Origin: Isoetes taiwanensis
Lineage: Eukaryota; Streptophyta; Lycopodiopsida; Isoetales; Isoetaceae
Direction: 5' to 3'
Length of the DNA stretch: 64,000 nt
Assembly: GCA_021234155.1 (NCBI GenBank)
Contig: JAJEKV010000085.1
Span: forward strand, 62,001-126,000
Position numbers and translations under genes: made by a program. Numbering within the stretch: position 1 is the stretch's first letter; each line of letters opens with the position of its first letter. Positions 22,536 through 31,128 of this stretch are shown one piece after another. The notes under the pieces are model-generated. The model saw nothing but the letters and a program-made list of their open reading frames with translations, was not told where the DNA came from and ran no database searches.

Positions 22536-22754
22536 GCCAATAACAAGACCCTAAAGTAAACTACTAGGCATCCAACAAGACCAACAAAACTCCTAAAGTA
22601 AGCTCAGGCATCCAAATGGCGCCATGGCACCATTCGCCAACAACAAGACTCCTAAAGTACGCTACTAGGCATCTAAATGTCGCGGCGGCGCCATTTGCCA
22701 ACAACAAGACCGAAGAGTAAGCTAAGATATCCAAATGGCGCGGTGGCGCCATTT
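22514..22754. repeat. Shorter-period units (~60-100 bp) each with one palindrome
   Basis: Palindromes at 22514-22535, 22614-22635, 22675-22696 and 22733-22754 are separated by a related spacer: 'caacaagac', 'cctaaagta', 'ctaggcatc'. The last three copies have a period near 60. Cores vary (GGCGCC, GTCGCG, GGCGCG). Confidence 0.8.
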
Positions 22755-22803
22755 AGAACAAACGAAACAATGCAAGTAGATGACATACCTATGCCTTGCG
22801 GGG

Positions 22804-23150
22804 CACTATACTACAAGAGAATGAGCGTTTTTTGTCAGAAAAATCGTCAGATGGTCTTTGCATAACAAGCAACTGTCCAGAGCCTGCTGGTTGACGATTT
22901 ACCTGACGAATATTATCTGACGATTATTTGTCAGAAAAATCGTCAGGAAAGTCGTCGTTTTTTCTGCCGATAAGTGTCAGAAAAATCGTCAGAAATGTCG
23001 TCGTTTTTTCTGACGATAGGCGTCAGAGAAAGCGTCGTAATTTTCGTCAGAAAAAGCGTCAGAGTTATCGTCAGAATTTGTGTCAGAAAAAGCGTCAGAA
23101 TTATCGTCAGAAAATGCGTCATTGTTATCATTATAAAAACCGTCAGGAGT
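22804..23150 (+). mobile_element. CACTA-like terminus with subterminal repeats
   Basis: CACTATACTACAAGAG at 22804 resembles the CACTACAAGAA-type ends of plant CACTA (En/Spm) transposons. It is followed by about 300 bp packed with GTCAGAAAAATCGTCAG and variants (GCGTCAGA, ATCGTCAGAA) in direct and inverted order, as in the subterminal transposase-binding regions of this superfamily. No matching opposite end was found in the window, so the element is truncated or the call is wrong. Confidence 0.45.
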
Positions 23151-23229
23151 TTTTCCTCTGCAAAAACTCGAAGTTTCTGGCTGCAAATCGAGGGCGCAAA
23201 AAAACCCTGAAGTGCTCGTGGTATTGTCC

Positions 23230-23760
23230 ACATATTTCTTATCGTATTTGGCGGATTTGAACTCCGTTTCAGCTGAAATTTGTTTCGTTGGAAAGCTCCC
23301 TCAGTGATCTTTCTGAAGATATGTGATTTGCATGTCTTTGAATGGTATTTCCATAGCAAAAACACAGATTTACAGCCTGCACCACCACTTTGTGGTTCAT
23401 ATTACATTTTTGTTCATATCTCTTTCTCTGTGACTCGGTTTCTCATGAAATTTATATCTTTGGAAAGCTCTCTCAGAGTTCTTTCAAAGATATTTTATGT
23501 TGCTAATGTTTAGACAGGATTTCAGAGCAAAAAGAACAGATTTTTAGTGCTGGCTTTAGGGTTTCCATTGTTCGATTTTTCAGCACTATATACTTTTCTT
23601 CATATCTATTGATTTGCAGCTCTGTTTTGGGAGCAATGCATATCATTGGAATTCTTGTTCTGTGATGATTATAAAGACATATGGTTTGTACACATTTGCT
23701 TAAGATCCGAGAGGAGAAAACAACAAGTTTTTTGCAACCCGATTTTAAGACAGGATTCAG
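23230..23760. repeat. Diverged ~200-bp repeats, no gene
   Basis: Blocks containing 'tttggaaagctc', 'tcagag.tctttc', 'aaagatat' and 'gagcaaaaa.acagattt' recur around 23290, 23460 and, more weakly, 23640. No coding evidence. Confidence 0.45.
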
Positions 23761-23817
23761 AGGGTGTGATACCATCCAATCACCTTGGCTTAAAGCATTT
23801 ACATCTTGGAGCCTTGC

Positions 23818-24095
23818 AGACGGGCGCCCGTGAAGGGGAAAACCATTGCTTCTTTTCATTTCGACAAAGCCGCCCGTAAGGTGGCGAGGTTGCACTAGAG
23901 GTCGCGCTTGATTTATGCACTTGAACACTTTCGACGATGTGTATGTAAGGTGAAAGAGAGCTGCACTTGCTTCTTGCACTTAGAAGCCCGCACCGCCGAC
24001 ACGTGGAAGCTTTGACGACGCCGCCCGTAAAGGGACAGAGGTTGTGCATCATCAAAGTGCTTGGAGGCTTTCGGACAAAGCGCCCTGTAAGGTTC
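23818..24095 (+). repeat. Imperfect repeats in the LINE 5' region
   Basis: The phrase 'GCGCCCGT(G)AAGG' or 'GCCGCCCGTAA(A)GG' recurs at about 23823, 23867, 24021 and, as CGCCCTGTAAGG, 24081. Each is followed by a ggtt/gcat segment. Such repeats near a LINE 5' end may be promoter monomers (inference). Confidence 0.45.
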
Positions 24096-24521
24096 ATGGC
24101 AACTCCAGTGATAGAAGAGCCGACGAGCCCTGGCCCCTTCATCCAACCCCACGATATGCATGTGGATGGTGCCGATATGCATCCCCTCTACCTAGCGCAG
24201 ACATGGCAAAGAAACTTCTATTGGGAGAGTACATACATGCCATCCCCAATCGCAGCCGATGACACCGCAAAATTGACAGTGCACACCGAAAAGAGAAGCG
24301 GGCAAAGTCTCGTTGCAACAAGCATAGCTCTACAGGCATATGACAGATACTCTAGCCTAGCGGCAAGTTATATCCGTGCTTCACAACCACCAAACCAGGT
24401 AGTTGAGGAGCACCGAAACGAGTTCAAGCAATGGCAGAGGGCAACAGAGAGCTCGAATTGCTTGCTTGGCGTAGGAAATGCAGGCTCCGCGACCCAAATT
24501 GCTCAAGAGGCAGCTAGCTAA
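23967..24521 (+). pseudogene. LINE ORF1-like region
   Basis: A 184-codon frame rich in Ala, Ser, Gln and charged residues. It has a helix-like C-terminal half (VVEEHRNEFKQWQRATES) but no recognisable RRM or zinc knuckle. By position it should be ORF1, the RNA-binding protein of LINEs. It terminates early; similar composition continues in other frames to about 25.4 kb. Confidence 0.35.
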
Positions 24522-25879
24522 TTGAAAACAAAGTGTTTCCAAAGATGGAGACCCGCGATACAAAGACTGAAGATGGCCTTCGCCTAGTGCACTCGAAAGG
24601 CGTAAGGATAAGAAGAGTCTTGCCGACATGCAGGTCGCGATAGATTCCTTTGTACACCGCCATGGAAACCATGACACGGGACAAGCAACGTGTTGAGCAG
24701 AGACAATGGTAATCATCTCCCCGCCTTCGATCGAGGTCGAGGAGGTCGCCATTGTGATGCAAAAGTCCAGTCACTTTTGAAGAGAGCCAAATACAATTGA
24801 GAGCCCTTCAAAGTAGGGTCGAGACACAAGAAGTGGCCTCATCCGCAATGAACCCTATGATGGATTCTCGCTTGCGGCCCGGAGCATAGCCCGCAGCCCA
24901 AGAGCTGTAAGATGCAGAGGGGGCGAGGGCAGCCATTGCCGAACGAGGCAAGGGCCTCAATACAGATGCTCATGAGCAATTGCAACGGTGCATGCGTGAA
25001 TTGACAAGGCAAAGAATAATTTTAGCAGGAGCTAAGCTCCCGGGCTCGTGAAGGAGAGACCACTATACGTGCCACGGCAATCCCACCTGCCCAAGAGTCC
25101 GCAGAAGGCGCCGCCTGTGGCCGCCTACTACTGCACCCCCAAGCCGCTCCATGCCACCCTTGCCCCAACGTAGGCCACAGCCTATGCCCCGTCGACAGCA
25201 AACAACTCATGTTGTGCCGTGCAAGATTGACCCAACAAATGAGAGCTCCGTGAGATGAGGCGTAGAAGCCACAATGTGGTGGTACGTGGCCCGGACGTAA
25301 GAGGGGGGAGGACCTCATTAACCGCTCCAAATGTTGATTCTGCTCAATGACATTCCCCATGCCGGTAAACATTATTAGGGCGAGACGCCATGGCGCCCAA
25401 AGACCCGCATCGCCCGCGGGTGGTCACGCTCACGCATTTGAGATGCGCAAGTGAAAGCAGCCCATCCCGGCACCGTGGTAGGCGCTAAAGGGAACTGCCC
25501 CAGATATTGATCAAGACCCCACCCCAGCCCCAACAAGAAGACCGCAGTAACGGGTTGGCCAAAGTTAAAAGCATTCACGCATTGTGGAGGAGCCGCAGGA
25601 TCGATTCGGGGCAAGATGCAAATTTTCGGACCGCCCGAATGCTTTCACGAATCTTGCTAACCCTCCAAAGACCTCTGGCGGGCCCCCATCGCCAGCGCCT
25701 ACAGCCGCCGCCCTGCTCAAGTTGCCTCACCTTCTGTTGCTCGCACATAAGGCTGCTTCCACTTCTGCCACCCCCATCATTTGTCGCCATCAATCTCCAC
25801 TGTTGCCCCCGCCAACAAATAGGAATTGTGCCTCGCATGGTCTCCCGGAATTGCTCGGGGCTTCCCATGGCGAAGGAGA

Positions 25880-26340
25880 TAGTCTCAACTTCGATTCTTT
25901 GCGGACATGGATCTCATCTTCCTCATGGAAACATGGGAGCATGCAGGACACAGGATATCTGACTTGCCAGGATACCAGCACTACTCAATCTTCAATGATT
26001 GCACAGGAAAGCGGGGGCATGGGGGGGTTGCCTGCTACTACCGAACAACCTTGGCACAATCAATCTTCTTGTTCAAGACACTACTTTCCACATGCAGAAA
26101 GCAACTTCTATCACACCCACTCGGATGTGGATAGGCTGGACCCCTATGTAGATCTATATGATGACATACAACAGCATAAGCAGTTGGACAGTGTCATACT
26201 CCTTGGAGACTTCAATGCGCGCACCGGGGTAGAACAACCCATGAGATTTGATCCCTTGACTGATGATATATTGCGGTTGCATCCTGCGCAGAAGGAGCTT
26301 GGCCACGGACATCGATGACAATCGTGTCACTTTCGCTATG
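25880..26340 (+). pseudogene. LINE apurinic/apyrimidinic endonuclease domain
   Basis: In shifting plus frames: DLIFLMETWEHAGHRISDLPGY (the 'ExW' metal-binding box), GHGGVACYYR (the 'GGVA' strand), and LDSVILLGDFNARTGVEQP with the GDFNAR box near 26200-26235. These are the characteristic endonuclease motifs that nick target DNA for target-primed reverse transcription. The later catalytic SDH box was not found intact. Confidence 0.8.
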
Positions 26341-27109
26341 GTCGACAAATTGCTTTTGCTCTGCGAAGATCTTTGACACGTAATCCGCAATGGACTAGCA
26401 CAAAAGGCCTTCCACTCGCAAGAGCACTTGTAGGCGGGGAAAACCGGGGGCGGATCTAGTGTGGTGGACTATGTGCTGGTGCCTGGCGGGGATATGCATG
26501 TCGCCAAGCACTTTCGGTGGGAATAGCTAATAGGGATGAAGAGATCGACTTTCGGACCACTTACCACTTTACTTGAAGTTGGCTTGGCGGGTTGTGCGAA
26601 CCCCCGCAAACAACTCCTCACATGCCTCACCGCTGCGATTGGATTATGAACATGCAGGGGCTTATGCCCGGATGCTTATAGATGACCTCCGCAAAATTTT
26701 GCAATATCCTACACTAGAGCAAATGCACCGGGACGGCTGACCGATGTGCTTAGGATGCGGCGTAGAGGTGCTTTGTAGCCACCCGCTGATGGACCTCCGG
26801 GAACACAACCTTCCCACGTAATCAATGGTTTGATGCGAGTGCAAGGAACACAAACGCTGGCTCCGCCAAGTCACCGACCACCTTTATGCCCACATGCGGT
26901 CCCGACAGCATCGCGCATCTTCCTTAAAGCTAAGAAAGCCGGTACATTGCAACGCATCAAAGGGAAATGTTTTTACCTCACGAACGTCATCCCGGGACCT
27001 TCCCGGCGAAGGGTTCTTAGAAAGCCGCATACAGCCCACGGGGAATATCACTCCCCGCGGTGGAGACAATACTTGCAACAGCTATAATGACCCTCGGGGT
27101 GCACATGCG

Positions 27110-28110
27110 AAGATTACCCTTGCAAGAAGGCCCAGTCTTGGAAATCACAGATTCGGACGTGGAACAAGGCTTGCAGCGTCTTGCCAATGGGAAAGCCCCG
27201 CACTTGGATGGTATCGCGTGCGTAATTGCTTAAGTGGGCGGTCGCCCATAATACCAAGTCTTGACCGCCTTGTTCAACAAGGCATTACAGAAGGTTTCCA
27301 CCGCAGCTGGACCAATAGCGAGTTGTTCCCATATATAAGGCGGTGACCCACACCGCCCGCCCAATTATCGAACAATCATGGTCGGTTCGGTGTTTTGCAA
27401 AATTGCTTGCCGATTCTCGAAAGCAGCAGTTGACGGGCCGGGCGAGGGCAAGCAGAGGTGCGGCCCTCACCCAGGCGGGATTCGAACCCCGCACTCAACC
27501 ATTGACCACATCTTCACGCTATGAACTCGATTGAAGACAAATAGAACCGCCGTCGGGATCTATATTGTTGCTTTGTGGATTTTGCGGCGTTTGACACCGT
27601 GCCTCGGGAAAAACTATGGGCAAGACGCAAATTGGGGGGTTCCTGTGAGATTTGCGAGAATGCGATGTACGAGACTATACTGAAAAGATGCTCGGTCGGT
27701 TGCAGCGGACAAGCCAACCATTTGATAGCAAAAGTCGGGGTTCTCGGGGATGCCCTCCCTCCCCAACATTGTTTGGGCTTTACATTGATCAATTGGAGAG
27801 CCGGCTTTGGCGATAATGGGGGCGATGGAGCTCACCTTCTCTATCGAGATCATCAGACAAGCATATATGCCGATGATGTGGACCTCCTAGCTTACACACC
27901 AGCCAGACATGCAACGACATCTCGATGCCCTGGACACATTCTCACCAAGCGGCCGATATGCGCATCAACCGCCAAGACTAAGGTGGTTTTCATATCATCT
28001 TCACGTCGGTAGAGGGTCCCTCCTTCGCCACGAGGCTAAAATATGGAAGTTGCATCCACATACAAATATTTGGGAGTGGAGTTTCCTTCTACTATGCACT
28101 TTGACACATC
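27110..28110 (+). pseudogene. LINE reverse transcriptase domain
   Basis: Motif order across frames: DVEQGLQRLANGKAP (about 27155-27205); PNYRTIMV (about 27360); QAGF..HSTIDHIFTL (about 27471-27530); FVDFAAFDTVPREKLW (about 27572-27620); GDALPPQHCLGFTLI; YADDVDLLAY (catalytic Asp pair, about 27864-27895); STAKTKVVFI; and TYKYLGVEF (about 28050). This is a complete set of RT fingers and palm motifs, with numerous 1-2 bp frameshifts. Confidence 0.88.
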
Positions 28111-28499
28111 CATACGGCTACGAAGTGACGGCAGGTCTGGAAGGCACTATATGCAATGCAAAACAATAGTCATAGAGCGGAGTTGTATGATTGGGCCCAT
28201 CGATCCACCTTTGTTCAAGGTCTTAGTGGAGCCCTGCCCTTTTATACCGGGGTGGAAGTATGGGGCTGATGAGTATCACTTGCTACTTGAATGACTTGGA
28301 GCGGTCCGAAAAGCCTTCTTAGTAGTCACGAAAGCACTAGGGGTGAAGTCCACAGTCCATATCAAATTCTACTTTTGCAAAGACAGATTCTTGCCTCTTG
28401 AGGGCCCCTTGATCGCCACATTGTCTATTTTCGAAGGTGGTCAATATGGACGATGCTTCGCCTCCCCTAACTAGCTTATATCATGGCAATGGAGCCACA

Positions 28500-29095
28500 A
28501 ATCAAGGCCTGCTTGGAGGGAAAAGAGAGCTCAATGGTTGGCTAGATGGAATGTGCGTAAGCACAGCATACATGTGCAAGCAGGCGGTCGCCATAGCTTG
28601 AGGCAATATCTTGACGATTGCTTCCTCGGCAAGCTTTGGGATGCCAATGCCCTTGAACAGGTCAAGACAGCACACTACCAGCGCCACATAAATCCCACAT
28701 TGGAATGAGGCCCGCAATGCTACCTGTGTACCTACTTGCCCATGAAAATGCATGAGACTCATTGCCTCCATTCGCACGGGGCACATCATCTTCGAATTGA
28801 GAGACAAAGAGATGGATTGGTGAGCCACGCCAGGGCGAGGGCTCATCAATCTTTGCCAAATGGGAGTCATTGAGGATGAATCTCATACCCTTCAAAGGTG
28901 CCCAGCATATGATCAAATTCGGACACGATATGCTGAGTTGGTCAGGCCTGGCCAGCCGTTACATGTGACATTGAGCACAAACATCCGTGACGGTCTTTGG
29001 GATCATATCTTCAGGAGGTTATGGACATGCGAGATCAGCTATGTCCTCGGGCACACACTTGACATGTATATAAACATTGATGTATACTTGTACAG
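28500..29095 (+). pseudogene. LINE C-terminal finger region
   Basis: The 3' part of the LINE reads ...GPQCYLCTYLPMKMHETHCL..., then IEDESHTLQRCPAYDQIRTRYAELV (about 28868-28945) and a hydrophobic end TLDMYINIDVYLYSL. The 'EDESHxLxxCPxYxxIR' pattern is the Cys/His finger following the RT in many LINEs. The copies at 61213 and, on the minus strand, 60.0 kb are homologous. Confidence 0.8.
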
Positions 29096-29107
29096 TTTGA
29101 CAACATT

Positions 29108-29178
29108 CTTATTACTGCCACGGTTTTTCCCTCGAAAACCCTTCGGGGCGGGGGTTTTTTAACCCGGACAGTAATAAG
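29108..29178 (+). other. Conserved LINE 3' stem-loop
   Basis: CTTATTACTG pairs with CAGTAATAAG. Inside, a second stem forms from the C-run/CGAAAAC...CTTCGGGG region with GGGGG-TTTTTT. Equivalent hairpins close the copies at 55285-55348, 61760-61824 and 59771-59840 (minus). Confidence 0.75.
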
Positions 29179-29260
29179 TTTGCTGCGCTCCTTATGGGTC
29201 CCATAGGCCGATTGGCCTCAGTGGACGATAAAAAATCATTCTCATTCTCATTCTTATTGC

Positions 29261-29763
29261 TTAAAATTTGCTCTTGCTAAAAACATGTTTGTACTTTAAA
29301 TTATTCTGTTAGTTTGTATTATTCTGATGAGTATATGATTCTTTTGAACAAGGATTTTTTCTTTTCTTTGCATTATCCAAGTCTTTGGCTTAGTTGTAGT
29401 TAACACCTGGCTATTTCTAAGACTGCCAATTGGTCTTTAAGTTCCCTTCGGGTATGGTAAGACAATGGTCTAGGCCTTAGGTTTTTTTTTTTAAGTTTCG
29501 CGTTTAAACAAACCGGTTTCGCTTAAAAAAATTTCTGATGCCGAAAATTTTTTTTGCCATATTTTTGACATATTATACTTCAAATTAGTGCCGTATTATT
29601 CGAATAATACGTATTGAGTATAAAACATATACAATATTGAACCTATCCCTGTAACACACTGCTACTTCAAAACATCCTAGGGTGTTACTAGGATGTTATC
29701 GAATGGACGATTTTGATCGATTTTGATGGTGATCGGATGGCCCAAAACTCTGGGCAAGTGTTA
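29261..29763. other. AT-rich region without a recognisable gene
   Basis: T-rich sequence with no motif-bearing frame. Confidence 0.5.
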
Positions 29764-29915
29764 GGGAGATAACGCCGCCCTCGAAATGTTCACCATAAAA
29801 AAAAAAATTCGGCATGGCCAAAATGGCTCGGGCGTGCTACGCACGCCCTCGCCATTTTGGCCATGCCTCAATTTTTTTTATGGTAACGCCCTCGGCCCAC
29901 GGCGTTATCTACCCC
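29764..29915. mobile_element. Tourist-like MITE (family B, copy 1) with TTA target duplication
   Basis: Begins GGGAGATAACGCC and ends GGCGTTATCTACCCC, flanked by TTA at 29761-29763 and 29916-29918. The centre is a near-perfect hairpin: GGCATGGCCAAAATGGC...GGGCGTGC-tac-GCACGCCC...GCCATTTTGGCCATGCC. The TTA/TAA duplication and G-rich TIR start fit PIF/Harbinger-derived elements. Related copies lie at 30424-30556 and 35938-36045. Confidence 0.8.
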
Positions 29916-29918
29916 TTA

Positions 29919-30423
29919 ACGCACCGGTCCTCGTGTTTACATGGTCAGATTTAATATGGACCATTGCCTTGACATCTGTTATCATCTAATAACGTGGCTG
30001 TGGTTGAAGGTTTCGGAGATGTCCTGTAACACTCTAGGGAATACCTTCGCCCTGTTTCTGCAAAACTCAAAACACGCTAGGGATTTCCATTTGCTCTGTA
30101 CCTGCAAAGCTCCAATGGCCTAAAAACTCAAAAAAGAAAGGGAAAGCAGGGAAGATCCTTGCAGAGGATCTGTTACGGCAAGCCTTTTCCCGTGAAGCCG
30201 CTTCAGCAAAGCTCCATAGCTGCAACCCCTAAAACGGCTCCATACCTACAATCACTAAAGCTCGCAATCTTTGAAGCTTTGAAGCGAAAAAAACTCTGAA
30301 ATCTTGCCGAAATGCCGGATCTGAAGAAAACAATCTATTAACCTTGCTGGAATGTAAGCTTCAACCTCTGAAGCTTTCAACAGAACTTCGTCATCGAAAT
30401 AGAGTAGTGCCTCGGATCAGTGC
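29919..30423. other. Region without a recognisable gene
   Basis: No motif-bearing frame; short phrases such as 'ctgcaaaactc' and 'ctgcaaagctcc' recur. Confidence 0.45.
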
Positions 30424-30556
30424 GTTAAGGGAGATAATGCCCTGGCTCTCGGGCATTAGCTCGCAAAAATTCTTGGCATGGAGCCGCGCACGCCTTCACC
30501 ATTTTGGCCATGCCTCAATTGTTTTTTTGGTAACACCCTCTGGCCAGGGCGTTATC
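30424..30556. mobile_element. MITE family B, copy 2, diverged
   Basis: Starts AGGGAGATAATGCC and ends GGCGTTATCTACACC. It shares TTGGCATGG, 'caccattttggccatgcctc' and 'ttttttggtaac.ccctc' with copy 1. The left half of the central hairpin is partly lost. Confidence 0.7.
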
Positions 30557-30769
30557 TACACCATCACCCACTTTTCTAGCCTGATTTGCAGATCAGATGA
30601 TTTCTGCAGAGTAAGCATCATCAGAGTTATAGTTATATGCTAGAACTGCCAGAAAATAATTCATGCCATCTTGAGTGATGAAGAAAATGCCATGGGTAGC
30701 ATCGTTTGTAGCGGATACGTTGCCTGAGAACGGAATGGCGCAACCTCTCAACCCATTGTCTAGGTCTAA

Positions 30770-31125
30770 GGGTGCTTTCCCATGGGCAGAAAACCTCTAG
30801 GTTTACTGAAGGTCTGGTCTGCTTTTCCGATGTTCCCATGAGCTGAGAACCGGAGTGGCTGAGGTTAAGAACCTCATTTAGAAAATAATCCCGACGAATA
30901 CTTTTGGACCTGGGCCTGACCTCATCCAGGTCCTGCCATCCATGCTTTTCCATGGGCAGAAAACCTCCAGGTTTACTGAAGGTCTGGTCTGCTATTCCGA
31001 TGTTCCCATGAGGTAAGAACATGAGTGGCTGAGGTTAATAACCTCATTTGGAAAGTAATCCCGAGGATTACTTTTGGACCTGGATCTGACCTCATCCAGG
31101 TCCGTTCGTCCATGGAAAAGCACCC
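30770..31125. mobile_element. Tourist-like MITE (family C) with TAA duplication and internal tandem duplication
   Basis: TIRs GGGTGCTTTCCCATGG / CCATGGAAAAGCACCC are flanked by TAA at 30767-30769 and 31126-31128. The interior is a ~180-bp segment present twice in tandem (about 30775-30945 and 30946-31110). Each copy has small palindromes: GAGGTTAAGAACCTC-like, AGTAATCCCGAGGATTACT, and GACCTGG...CCAGGTC. Non-coding; presumed mobilised by a PIF/Harbinger transposase. Confidence 0.82.
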
Positions 31126-31128
31126 TAA

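Larger units (their letters stand above)
23765..29260 (+). mobile_element. LINE (non-LTR retrotransposon), near full length, heavily indel-damaged
   Basis: A GC-richer block than its surroundings. In order it shows a 5' repeat-bearing leader, an ORF1-like region, an apurinic-type endonuclease, a reverse transcriptase, a C-terminal Cys/His finger region, a 3' stem-loop and a short-tandem tail (catt-ctcatt-ctcattctt). Three 5'-truncated copies of the same family lie at 55.2, 59.7 (minus) and 61.2 kb. Presence of the APE-type endonuclease, a pentamer tail instead of poly(A), and no recognisable RNase H suggest a non-L1 clade (RTE/CR1/L2-like behaviour), but the clade is not determined. Its frames shift every few dozen codons, so no protein is intact. 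The 5' limit is uncertain. Confidence 0.8.

Noticed and set aside
22822-23130. Regularly spaced GTCAG repeats resembling a CRISPR array
   Set aside because: Spacing is irregular, spacers are not unique, repeats occur in both orientations, and the context is a plant nuclear genome. CACTA subterminal repeats explain them better.
25022-25614. Several 80-116 codon minus-strand frames in the 25-kb region
   Set aside because: They are antisense to the LINE in a GC-rich, stop-poor stretch and have no motifs.
27440-27500. A perfect tRNA box B (GGTTCGAATCC on the minus strand) suggesting a tRNA gene
   Set aside because: On the plus strand the same bases encode the LINE reverse-transcriptase motif QAGF..P..HSTIDHIFTL. 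No D-arm or box A lies at the right distance, so the match is coincidental.
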